From Actinokineospora xionganensis (GTDB lineage Bacteria > Actinomycetota > Actinomycetes > Mycobacteriales > Pseudonocardiaceae): a DNA stretch of 64,000 bases. The stretch spans positions 124,001-188,000 of the forward strand of contig NZ_JABVED010000011.1 in the NCBI RefSeq assembly GCF_014323725.1, read 5' to 3'. Of this stretch, positions 34,393 through 41,852 are shown in pieces (the stretch's first letter is position 1; each line of letters opens with the position of its first letter). Made by a program: the position numbers and the translations under genes. Under the pieces are notes generated by a model. It ran no database searches. It had not been told where the DNA came from and was given only the letters and a program-made list of their open reading frames with translations.

Positions 34393-36501
34393 TCAGGCAG
34401 TCGGGACCGATGCGACGCCGGGGGCGAGGAACGGCTTGCCGTTGACCTTCTCCGAGATGCCCTCACGGTCCAGGAACGGCGTGATGCCGCCCAGCCAGAA
34501 CGGCCAGCCGCCGCCGAGGATCATGCACAGGTCGATGTCCTGCGCCTCCGCGACCACACCCTCGTCGAGCATGATGCGGATCTCCTCGGCCAGACCCTCC
34601 AGGGCCCGCGCGCGGACCTGGTCGGTGGTGAGCGGCGCGTCGCCGAACTCCCACAGGGCCTGGACCTCGGGGTCGACACTGGGCTTGCCGGAGGCGTCCC
34701 AGGTCCACACCGCGTTCTTGCCCGCCGCGACGAACTTCTTCATGTTGTCCGAGACGCCGAAGCGGTCCGGGAACGCGCGGTTCATCGTCTCGGCCACGTG
34801 CAGCGCCACCGGGGCGCCGACGAGTTGCAGCAGCACCAGCGGGCTCATCGGCAGGCCCAGCGGCTCCAGCGCGTTGTCCGCCACCTCGAACGGGGTGCCC
34901 TCGTCGATCGACTGGACGACCTCGCCCATGAAGCGGGTCAGCAGCCGGTTGACCACGAACGCCGGGGCGTCCTTGACCAGCACCGAGGACTTCCGCAGCG
35001 CCTTGCCCACCGCGAACGCCGTCGCCAGCGTGGCGTCGTCGGTGCGGTCGGCGCGGACGATCTCCAGCAGCGGCATGACCGCGACCGGGTTGAAGAAGTG
35101 GAAGCCGACGACCCGCTCCGGGTGCTTCAGCTTCGAGGCCATGTCGGTGATCGACAGCGACGAGGTGTTGGTCGCCAGCACGCACTCCGCGCTGACGTGC
35201 TCCTCGACCTCGGCGAACACCGTCTGCTTGACGCCCAGTTCCTCGAACACGGCCTCGATGACGAAGTCGGCGTCGGAGAACGCGGCCTTGTCCAGCGAGC
35301 CGGACACGAGTGCCTTGAGCCGGTTCGCGCCGTCCGGGGAGACCCGGCCCTTGGCGGCCAGCTTGTCGATCTCGGTGTGGACGTAGCCCACGCCCTTGTC
35401 GACCCGCGCCTGGTCGATGTCGGTCAGCACGACCGGCACCTTGAGCTGGCGGGCGAACAGCAGCGCCATCTGGCTGGCCATCAGGCCCGCACCGACGATG
35501 CCGACCTTGGTGACCGGCCGCGCCAGCGACTTGTCCGGGGCGCCCGCGGGCTTCTTCGCGCGCTTCTGGACGAGGTTGAACGAGTACAGACCCGCGCGCA
35601 GCGTGTCCGTCATGAGCACGTCGGCCAGCGCCTCGGTCTCGGCCGCGTAACCGCGGTCGAGGTCGTTCTCACGAGCCAGCTCCAGCAGCTCGATCGCCTT
35701 GTTCGCGCCCGGGGACGCGCCCTTGGTCTTGCCGTGGACGATCGCCTTCGCGCGCTCCACGGCCGCGTCCCACTCGGCGCCGCGGTCGATCTCGCGGCGG
35801 CTCGGGGTGATCTCGCCGTTGACGACCTTCGACAGCCACAGCAGCGACTGCTCGAGGAAGTCGGCCGAGTCGAGCAGGGCGTCGGTGATACCCAGTTCGA
35901 GCGCCTGCTTCGGCTTGAGCATGCGGTTCTGCGACAGCGCGTTCTCAAAGATCACCGTCACGGCCGCGTCCGGGCCGATCAGGTTCGGCAGCAGCTGCGT
36001 GCCGCCCCAGCCCGGGAACAGCCCGAGGAAGACCTCGGGCAGCGCGATGGCCGCCGCGCCCGAGGACAGCGTGCGGTAGTGGCACGACAGGCCGAGTTCG
36101 AGGCCGCCACCCATGACCGCGCCGTTGATGAACGCGAAGGTGGGGATCTCCGACTCGGTGAAGCGCCGGAACACGTCGTGGCCCGCCTGGGCGATCTCCA
36201 GCGCGCGCTCGCGCTCGGCGACCTGCTCGACGCCGGAGAGGTCCGCGCCGACGGCGAAGATGAACGGCTTGCCGGTGACGGCGATCGCGGCGGGCTCAGC
36301 GGCCACCGCGACGTCGAACGCGGCGTTGAGCGACACCAGGCTCTGCGGCCCGAAGGTCGAGGGCCGGGTGTGGTCGTGGCCGTTGTCGATGGTGATGAAG
36401 GCGACCGGCTTGTCGAGACCGGGGACCTTGATCAGGCGGGTCACCGCGTGGGTGACGACCTCGTCGGGGAAGGCCGCGAGGGCCTGTTCCTGGGTCAGCA
36501 T
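34393..36501 (-). CDS. fadB: fatty-acid oxidation multifunctional protein (enoyl-CoA hydratase / 3-hydroxyacyl-CoA dehydrogenase)
   Basis: 702 aa, the trifunctional alpha-subunit type. The N-terminal crotonase domain (about 1-290) has oxyanion-hole segments FIFAVGADLSGVEQ and AFINGAVMGGGLELGLSCHYR and catalytic Glu in ALPEVFLGLFPGWGG. The NAD-binding domain is at about 320-500 (VGIVGAGLMASQMALLFARQ, ATNTSSLSITDMA, RVVGFHFFNPVAVMPLLEIV); the C-terminal domains begin after FVVNRLLTRFMGEV. GxGxxA replaces GxGxxG at the NAD loop, which is common in FadB. Its ATG shares a base with the fadA stop (TGATG). Confidence 0.95.
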   Translation of the reverse strand: MLTQEQALAAFPDEVVTHAVTRLIKVPGLDKPVAFITIDNGHDHTRPSTFGPQSLVSLNAAFDVAVAAEPAAIAVTGKPFIFAVGADLSGVEQVAERERALEIAQAGHDVFRRFTESEIPTFAFINGAVMGGGLELGLSCHYRTLSSGAAAIALPEVFLGLFPGWGGTQLLPNLIGPDAAVTVIFENALSQNRMLKPKQALELGITDALLDSADFLEQSLLWLSKVVNGEITPSRREIDRGAEWDAAVERAKAIVHGKTKGASPGANKAIELLELARENDLDRGYAAETEALADVLMTDTLRAGLYSFNLVQKRAKKPAGAPDKSLARPVTKVGIVGAGLMASQMALLFARQLKVPVVLTDIDQARVDKGVGYVHTEIDKLAAKGRVSPDGANRLKALVSGSLDKAAFSDADFVIEAVFEELGVKQTVFAEVEEHVSAECVLATNTSSLSITDMASKLKHPERVVGFHFFNPVAVMPLLEIVRADRTDDATLATAFAVGKALRKSSVLVKDAPAFVVNRLLTRFMGEVVQSIDEGTPFEVADNALEPLGLPMSPLVLLQLVGAPVALHVAETMNRAFPDRFGVSDNMKKFVAAGKNAVWTWDASGKPSVDPEVQALWEFGDAPLTTDQVRARALEGLAEEIRIMLDEGVVAEAQDIDLCMILGGGWPFWLGGITPFLDREGISEKVNGKPFLAPGVASVPTA

Positions 36502-37730
36502 CAGTTGCCACCACCGTTCCAGTGCGGGTTCTCCCAGATCACGGTGCCGCCCATGCCGATACCGATGCACATCGAGTTGATGCCGTAGCGGACCTCGGGG
36601 TGCTCGGCGAACTGGCGCGAGAGCTGGGTCATCAGCCGGACGCCGGAGGACGCGAGTGGGTGGCCGCACGCGATGGCGCCGCCCCACTTGTTGACCCGCG
36701 GGTCGTCCTGGTCGATGCCGAAGTGGTCGAGGAACGCGAGCACCTGCACCGCGAACGCCTCGTTCAGCTCGAACAGACCGATGTCCTCAATGGACAGACC
36801 GGCGCGCTGCAGAGCCTTCTCCGTGGCCGGAACCGGCCCGACGCCCATGACCTCGGGCTCGACGCCGACGAAGGAGTAGCCCACCAGACGCATGCCGACG
36901 GGAAGACCCAGTTCCTTGGCGGTCTCCTCCTCGGCCAGGATGCAGCCGGTGGCGCCGTCGTTGAGGCCCGCCGCGTTGCCCGCGGTGACGCGGCCGTGCG
37001 GCCGGAACGGCGTCTTGAGGGCGGCGAGCTGCTCGAGCGTGGTGCCCGGGCGCGGCGGCTCGTCCTCGGTGGCCAGACCCCAGCCCAGGGTGGCGCTCTT
37101 GGTGGCCACCGGCACGAGCTCGGGGCCGATCTTGCCCGCCTTCACCGCGTCGGCGTACTTCTCCTGGCTGCGCGCGGCGAACTCGTCGCAGCGCTGTTTG
37201 GTGATCGCCGGGTAGCGGTCGTGCACGTTCTCCGCGGTCTGACCCATGACCAGCGCGGTCGGGTCGACGATCTTGTCGGCGACGATGCGCGGGTTCGGGT
37301 CGACGCCCTCGCCCATCGGGTGGCGGCCCATGTGCTCGACACCGCCCGCGATCACCACGTCGTAGGCGCCGAAGGCGATGCCGCTGGCGCTGGTGGTCAC
37401 GGCCGTCATCGCACCGGCGCACATGCGGTCGATGGCGTAGCCCGGAACCGACTTGGGCAGGCCCGCGAGCAGCGCGGCGGTGCGGCCGATGGTCAGGCCC
37501 TGGTCGCCGATCTGCGTGGTCGCCGCGATCGCGACCTCGTCCACCCGCTCCGGGGGCAGTTCTGGGTGCCTGCGCAGCAGTTCACGGATGACCTTCACGA
37601 CGAGATCGTCGGCGCGGGTCTCCGCGTAGATGCCCTTCGGGCCGGCCTTGCCGAACGGCGTGCGTACACCGTCGACGAAGACCACGTTCCGAACGGCGCG
37701 CGCGGCTGCGGATGCAGCGGGTGCGGCCAC
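36501..37730 (-). CDS. fadA: acetyl-CoA acyltransferase (thiolase)
   Basis: 409 aa, GTG start after AAGGAG. Thiolase active sites: acyl-accepting Cys in YAIDRMCAGAMTAV, His in GGAIACGHPLASSGVRL, and the second Cys in NSMCIGIGMGGTVIWE. It cleaves 3-ketoacyl-CoA to acetyl-CoA in beta-oxidation together with FadB. The three-gene order tetR-fadA-fadB on one strand, with two matching operators just before fadA, points to fatty-acid-responsive control. Confidence 0.95.
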   Translation of the reverse strand: MAAPAASAAARAVRNVVFVDGVRTPFGKAGPKGIYAETRADDLVVKVIRELLRRHPELPPERVDEVAIAATTQIGDQGLTIGRTAALLAGLPKSVPGYAIDRMCAGAMTAVTTSASGIAFGAYDVVIAGGVEHMGRHPMGEGVDPNPRIVADKIVDPTALVMGQTAENVHDRYPAITKQRCDEFAARSQEKYADAVKAGKIGPELVPVATKSATLGWGLATEDEPPRPGTTLEQLAALKTPFRPHGRVTAGNAAGLNDGATGCILAEEETAKELGLPVGMRLVGYSFVGVEPEVMGVGPVPATEKALQRAGLSIEDIGLFELNEAFAVQVLAFLDHFGIDQDDPRVNKWGGAIACGHPLASSGVRLMTQLSRQFAEHPEVRYGINSMCIGIGMGGTVIWENPHWNGGGN

Positions 37731-37755
37731 GGGGGTGCTCCTTAGTCGAATATGG

Positions 37756-37773
37756 GCTACCGACTGGTAACAA
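37756..37773. promoter_or_regulatory. operator copy 1 upstream of fadA
   Basis: Site GGCTACCGACTGGTAACA (37756-37773) contains the inverted repeat TACC-GACT-GGTA. It lies 26 bp before the fadA GTG, near the probable core promoter. It aligns with a second copy 33 bp away (consensus GGYTACC-N4-GGTAACA). Confidence 0.65.
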
Positions 37774-37788
37774 GGGCTACTCTAGCGC

Positions 37789-37808
37789 TGGTTACCAGTG
37801 GGTAACAT
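37789..37808. promoter_or_regulatory. operator copy 2 upstream of fadA
   Basis: GTTACC-AGTG-GGTAAC (37791-37806) is a perfect 6+6 inverted repeat inside the same 18-bp consensus as copy 1. The centre-to-centre spacing is about 34-35 bp, so two regulator dimers could bind nearly on the same face of the helix. The TetR protein encoded immediately upstream is the obvious candidate. Confidence 0.7.
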
Positions 37809-37830
37809 GTTGACACGGCTATGGAGTGGG

Positions 37831-38535
37831 TCACAGGCCGACGAAGTCCGCCATCGCCGCCGCGGAGAAGTCGAAGAAGTCGTCCGCCGGGTCCGCCGAG
37901 CCGACGAGTTGGCCGAACAACTCGAAGCTGATCACGCCGAACAGCTGTGTCCACGCCACCATTACCCGTGCCAGCGCGCCGGGCGGCAAGTCGATCGAGT
38001 TCATGCCGATGACGGAACTCAGCTGGCTGCGCAGGCCGTGGCCGATGCTGCTGTCTTCGACCTTCCCGGCTGTCGCGATGGCGGTGAGCAGGAGCGGGAC
38101 TCGGGTGGCTGGGGCGACGGTGTCCTTGGGCGCCTCGTAACCGGGCACGGGGGAGCCGTAGATCAGCTCGTACTCGTGCCGGTGGTTCACGGCCCAGGTT
38201 CGGACGGCGCGGCAGACGGCGAGCCAGCGGTCGCGGGGCTCGGCCTCGCCGGTGCTGTCCGCGCTCTTGCCCCGACCCTTCCGGATTTCGCTGTCAGCGT
38301 GTTCCGCCGCCGCGCCCATCGCGTCGTAGGCGTCGATGATCAGGGCGGTGAGCAGGTCGTCGCGGCTGGGGAAGTAGCGGTAGAGCGCTGAGGAGGCCAC
38401 TCCCAGGCTGCGTGAGACCGCGCGCAGGGACAGGCCGTGGGCGCCTTCGGTGACGAGGTGCCTGCGCGCCTCGTCCTTGATCTCCTGTGCGACCTCGGCC
38501 CGGGCGCGGTCACGTGCGGTTCTGCCTGCGTTCAT
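37831..38535 (-). CDS. TetR-family regulator with WHG-type C-terminal domain
   Basis: 234 aa, ATG start. HTH domain at about 15-65: IKDEARRHLVTEGAHGLSLR, AVSRSLGVASSALYRYFPSR. The C-terminal domain has the family pattern WLAVCRAVRTWAVNHRHEYELIYGSPVPGYEAP, followed by a long helix with VMVAWTQLFGVISFELFGQL (WHG type). It precedes fadA by 100 bp on the same strand and is divergent from the F420-type oxidoreductase. An array of palindromes fills its own promoter region. Confidence 0.9.
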   Translation of the reverse strand: MNAGRTARDRARAEVAQEIKDEARRHLVTEGAHGLSLRAVSRSLGVASSALYRYFPSRDDLLTALIIDAYDAMGAAAEHADSEIRKGRGKSADSTGEAEPRDRWLAVCRAVRTWAVNHRHEYELIYGSPVPGYEAPKDTVAPATRVPLLLTAIATAGKVEDSSIGHGLRSQLSSVIGMNSIDLPPGALARVMVAWTQLFGVISFELFGQLVGSADPADDFFDFSAAAMADFVGL

Positions 38536-38545
38536 CGCCAGAATG

Positions 38546-38670
38546 TATCACTGCTCTCGTTTGTGAGCAGTGCTCTCTGATGTGAGCGGTGCTCTTGACT
38601 TGGAGCAGTGCTCTCGGATTTACTGTGCGCGCAACAGAGAGCACTGCTCACAAACGAGAGCACTGCTCTC
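38546..38670. repeat. 19-bp-periodic palindrome array with a perfect 28-bp inverted repeat
   Basis: Palindromes of the form GAGCA-S-TGCTC recur with centres at about 38551 (half site), 38570, 38589, 38608, 38644 and 38663, spaced 19 bp (one degenerate unit near 38627). Positions 38552-38579 are perfectly inverted at 38635-38662 (28 of 28 bases). The array fills the gap between the divergent tetR and F420-oxidoreductase genes. The same unit recurs inside hemY. It may be an operator array, a mobile palindromic repeat, or both. Confidence 0.85.
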
Positions 38671-38690
38671 GCGGATAGGGGAGGAAGATC

Positions 38691-39137
38691 ATGTCGGCTC
38701 GCTACCAGCGTCCGGGCGTGTTCACCAAGAGCGTCTTCAACCGCGTCGTCGCGTTCCTCGTGCGGCGTGGCGTCAATGTCTGGGGGTCGCGGGTGCTGTC
38801 GGTGCGCGGCCGAAAGTCGGGGGAGATGCGCTCGACCCCGGTCAACCTGCTCGTCGTCGACGGAACGCACTACCTGGTGGCGCCCCGGGGCCACACCCAG
38901 TGGGTCCGCAACCTGCGGGCCGCGGGCGAGGGCGAACTACGCCTCGGCCGCCGCGTCCAGCCGTTCACCGCCACCGAGGTCCCCGACGACGCCAAACCCG
39001 ACCTCCTGCGCGCCTACCTCAAGCGCTGGAAGTTCGAGGTCGGCACGTTCTTCGACGGCGTCGACGACAAGTCCCCGGAAGCCGACCTCCGCCGCATCGC
39101 CCCGGACCACCCGGCCTTCAAGGTCGTCCTGAGCTGA
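38691..39137 (+). CDS. F420-dependent (deazaflavin) nitroreductase family protein
   Basis: 148 aa, ATG after GGGGAGGAAG. The split-barrel Ddn-like fold is recognised from VLSVRGRKSGEMRSTPVNLL, the VDGTHYLVAPRGHTQWVRNL motif and the YLKRWKFEVGTFF region with late DHPAFKV end. Such proteins use reduced coenzyme F420 to reduce quinones or nitro compounds, and some are membrane-associated. It is divergent from the tetR gene across the palindromic array, so the TetR may control it. Confidence 0.9.
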   Translation: MSARYQRPGVFTKSVFNRVVAFLVRRGVNVWGSRVLSVRGRKSGEMRSTPVNLLVVDGTHYLVAPRGHTQWVRNLRAAGEGELRLGRRVQPFTATEVPDDAKPDLLRAYLKRWKFEVGTFFDGVDDKSPEADLRRIAPDHPAFKVVLS

Positions 39138-39159
39138 CAGCACAGCGTTCACCGACCGG

Positions 39160-39470
39160 GTCCCGCGGCTTCGCCACCAGCCGACGCGGGCGCACCATCA
39201 CACCGGCTCCGCCGCCAAGGGCGCGCAGCTTCGCCGCAAGCTGACGCGTGCACCCTCACTGACCGGGGCGCGCAGCTTCGCCGCAGGCTGCCGCGTGCAC
39301 CATCACTGACCGGGGCGCGCAGCTTCGCCGCAGGCTGACGCGTGCACCATCACTGACCGGGGCGCGCAGCTTCGCCGCAGGCTGACGCGTGCACCATCAC
39401 TGACTCTGGCGCCAAAGGCCGCACAGCTTCGCCACTAGCTGACCGCGCACCATCACCGAGTCCGTCGCCA
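39160..39470. repeat. 47-bp tandem repeat (VNTR-like) array, non-coding
   Basis: Four near-identical 47-bp units start at 39221, 39268, 39315 and 39362; each begins GCGCGCAGCTTCGCCGCA. Unit 1 differs at two bases and unit 2 at one; unit 4 loses its last bases. Degenerate copies flank them near 39163 and 39419. 47 is not a multiple of 3, and no frame stays open in a credible way, so it is not coding. Each unit can fold, since GCGCGCAGC can pair with GCTGACGCGTGC. This explains the 365-bp gap between the two genes. Confidence 0.85.
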
Positions 39471-39502
39471 CGGGTGCACAGCTCAACCGGCCGCAATCGA
39501 CC

Positions 39503-40780
39503 TCAGTCGGTGCTCGGCGTGGCGGGCTTGGCCCGCAGGGCGGTGGCGAGCGCGTCGGCGGTCAGGCCGATCTGCCACTCGCGGGCGCCGCCCGCGCGCA
39601 GCGTCTCCGAGACCGTGTCCAGGTCCGTCTCCGCAGGCGGCTGCCAGCACGTGCGCCGCACCAGGTCCGGTTGCAGCAGGTTCTCCACCGGCAGTCGGTT
39701 GGCCTCGGCGATGGCCGTCAACGCCGTCCGCGCGGCCGACAGCCGGGCCGCGGCCTCCGGGAACTTGTCCGCCCACCGGTTCGCCGGCGGCGGTCCGTCG
39801 TTGGGCGGTGACGGGTCCGGCAGTTCGGACTTGGGCAGCTCGGCCGCCGCCCGCAGCGCCCGCATCCAGACGCCCGCCAGACGCCGCTGGGCGCGGCCCT
39901 TGAACACGGGCAGCTGCAGCAGCGCCTGCTCGTCGGCCGGGTTGACCGACGCCGCCTGGATGATGGCGCTGTCGGGGAGGACCCGGCCCGGCGCGATGTC
40001 GCGGTCGCGGGCCATCGTGTCCCGCGCCTCCCACAGCGCGCGGATGCCCGCGAGCCCGCGGGCCGTCCGGACGCTGTGGATACCCGACGTGCGCCGCCAG
40101 GGCTCCTTACGGGGCGCCGGTGGCCCTGCGGTGCGCAGCGCCTCGAACTCCTCCAGGGCCCACTCCAGCTTGCCCTGGTTGCGCAGCTCCTCCTCGAGCG
40201 CGTCGCGCAGCGGCACGAGGAGCTCGACGTCGAGGGCGGCGTAGTTCAGCCAGTCCAGCGGCAGCGGCCTGCGCGACCAGTCGGCGGCGCCGTGGCCCTT
40301 CTCCAGGTGGTAGCCCAGCAGCAGCTCGACCAGGGTGCCCAGGGCGACCCGGTCGAACCCGGCGAGCCTGCCCGCCAGCTCGGTGTCGAACAGCTTGCGT
40401 GGCCGCAGTCCCAGCTCAGCCAGGCACGGCAGGTCCTGGGAGGCGGCGTGCAGCACCCACTCGTCCGCGTCGAGCGCGTCGATCAGGGGATCGATCTCGT
40501 CGTTGATCGCGACCGGGTCGACCAGGCACGTGCCGGAGCCCTCACGACGGATCTGCACGAGATAGGCGCGCTGGGAGTAGCGGTAGCCCGACGCTCGCTC
40601 GGTGTCGACGGCGATGGGGCCGGATCCGGCGGCTATGCGCTCAGCCGCGCGACGCAGGGCGTCGGCGTCGGCCACGACGTCGGGGGTGCCTTCTCGGGGT
40701 TCGGTGAGCAGCACCGGAGCCGGAGCAGCGGGGTCGATGGCTGCCGAGCCTGAGCTGGGTCCTGGTCCGGGGGTAGTCAC
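39503..40780 (-). CDS. RNase D-like 3'-5' exonuclease with HRDC domain (Rv2681 type)
   Basis: 425 aa from GTG 40780. The DEDDy exonuclease domain has D and E in IAVDTERASGYRY, D in VLHAASQDLPCLAEL, and the final motif LNYAALDVELLVPL. An HRDC domain follows (about 235-320, WRRTSGIHSV... LWEARDTMARDRDIAPGRVL), and then a C-terminal extension with a second helical domain. The family trims structured RNAs such as tRNA precursors. In mycobacteria it adjoins dxs and DUF3000; here accessory genes lie on both sides. Confidence 0.9.
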   Translation of the reverse strand: MTTPGPGPSSGSAAIDPAAPAPVLLTEPREGTPDVVADADALRRAAERIAAGSGPIAVDTERASGYRYSQRAYLVQIRREGSGTCLVDPVAINDEIDPLIDALDADEWVLHAASQDLPCLAELGLRPRKLFDTELAGRLAGFDRVALGTLVELLLGYHLEKGHGAADWSRRPLPLDWLNYAALDVELLVPLRDALEEELRNQGKLEWALEEFEALRTAGPPAPRKEPWRRTSGIHSVRTARGLAGIRALWEARDTMARDRDIAPGRVLPDSAIIQAASVNPADEQALLQLPVFKGRAQRRLAGVWMRALRAAAELPKSELPDPSPPNDGPPPANRWADKFPEAAARLSAARTALTAIAEANRLPVENLLQPDLVRRTCWQPPAETDLDTVSETLRAGGAREWQIGLTADALATALRAKPATPSTD

Positions 40781-40831
40781 GGCGAATGACCCTACGGCAC
40801 GACGGAGCAAGATCGCGCTAGATCAGCAGCA

Positions 40832-40869
40832 GTCGTGTGGCTGGGCCATGCCCAGCCCAGCCACACGAC
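40832..40869 (-). terminator. terminator after the NarL-type regulator gene
   Basis: Inverted repeat 40832-40845 with 40856-40869, 14 perfect pairs, extendable inward by one C-G pair. It is located just past the regulator stop (40879) and before the RNase D start, on the minus strand. Confidence 0.8.
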
Positions 40870-40878
40870 CGCTGTTGT

Positions 40879-41595
40879 CTAGCGGATGACGCCCGCCCGC
40901 ATGGCGAGAGCCACCATCTGGGCGCGGTCGCCCGTGCCCAACTTCCGGCCGATCCGCGAGAGGTGAGACTTCACCGTGAGCGCCGAAAGGTTCAGCGCCT
41001 CGCCGATCTCCTTGTTGGACTGCCCGTCAGCGACGAGCTGGAGCACCTCCACCTCGCGAGCCGACAGCTCACGCGGGGTGTTGTCGGTGCCCGGGACCCT
41101 GGTTCCCGTGGCGAGGACCGGCGCGACACTCGGGTCGGCGTAGACGCCGCCTTCGAGCACCCGTCGAACCCCGTCGGTCACCACGACCGGCGATGCGGAC
41201 TTCAGCAGGTACGCCTGAGCGCCTGCTTGGAAGGCCGACCGCACTGCGTACGGGTCGTCGGAAGAAGCCAGCACGACGATCCGCGGCCAACCGTGGCTGC
41301 GGAGCTCCGTGACGAGCTCGATCCCGCTACCGTCAGGCAACCCGAGGTCCAGAATCGCGAGATCGCACGGACCAGTGGCCTGTGCTCGCGCTCTTGCCTC
41401 GGCCACCGTGGCGGCCTCGTGCACTGTGCCCGCGCCCATCTGCGTGAGCCGGGCGGCTATCGCCTCCCTCAACAGTGGGTGGTCGTCAACCACCAGCACT
41501 GAGAACAACTCTTCCCGCGGGTGCGGGACCATGTTCGCCGGCAATGAGCCGGCTGGCGTGGTTCGAACGGCCTGACCTAAGCCGACGGCAGCCAC
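40879..41595 (-). CDS. NarL/FixJ-family (LuxR-type) response regulator
   Basis: 238 aa, GTG 41595 after GGAGG. After about 30 extra N-terminal residues comes a receiver domain: VLVVDDHPLLREAI, phosphorylation site in LAILDLGLPDGSG, VLASSDD, YLLKSASP. The C-terminal LuxR helix-turn-helix is REVEVLQLVADGQSNKEIGEALNLSALTVKSHLSRIGRKLG (split here for clarity into its ELSARE start and VKSHL recognition helix). No sensor kinase is adjacent, so it is an orphan regulator. Its own terminator isolates it from the RNase D gene. Confidence 0.92.
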   Translation of the reverse strand: MAAVGLGQAVRTTPAGSLPANMVPHPREELFSVLVVDDHPLLREAIAARLTQMGAGTVHEAATVAEARARAQATGPCDLAILDLGLPDGSGIELVTELRSHGWPRIVVLASSDDPYAVRSAFQAGAQAYLLKSASPVVVTDGVRRVLEGGVYADPSVAPVLATGTRVPGTDNTPRELSAREVEVLQLVADGQSNKEIGEALNLSALTVKSHLSRIGRKLGTGDRAQMVALAMRAGVIR

Positions 41596-41764
41596 GTCAC
41601 TACCTCCCTGGAGTCGGTCGTTGCCCCCCGACCGGCACTGGGACTTTCGACCAAACAGCCGCGCCGCCGTTGGACCGAAAGTGGTGTCGACGAAGGCAGC
41701 CTAGCCGCCCAAGCGGGTTAGCGGGACGATCAATCGGGTAAGTATCCGATCGGGTTGTGACTGA

Positions 41765-41780
41765 GGGACGTGAATGTCCC
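41765..41780. repeat. short inverted repeat in the regulator/dipeptidase intergenic region
   Basis: GGGAC-GTGAAT-GTCCC (41765-41780) is a 5+5 inverted repeat in the 257-bp divergent gap. It could be an operator or part of a dispersed repeat; nothing else in the gap is clear. Confidence 0.35.
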
Positions 41781-41852
41781 ACGATTGGGTGACTCACTGA
41801 ATGGTGACGTAACGGATGTACACGGTCACACGATGGAATGAGGTCAGGGGTA

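Noticed and set aside
38546-38670. CRISPR or terminator cluster
   Set aside because: The 19-bp spacing of short palindromes leaves only 8 bp between units, far too short for spacers; the region is between divergent promoters, not gene ends.
39160-39470. CRISPR array
   Set aside because: The 47-bp units are directly adjacent with no unique spacers, and no cas gene is present.
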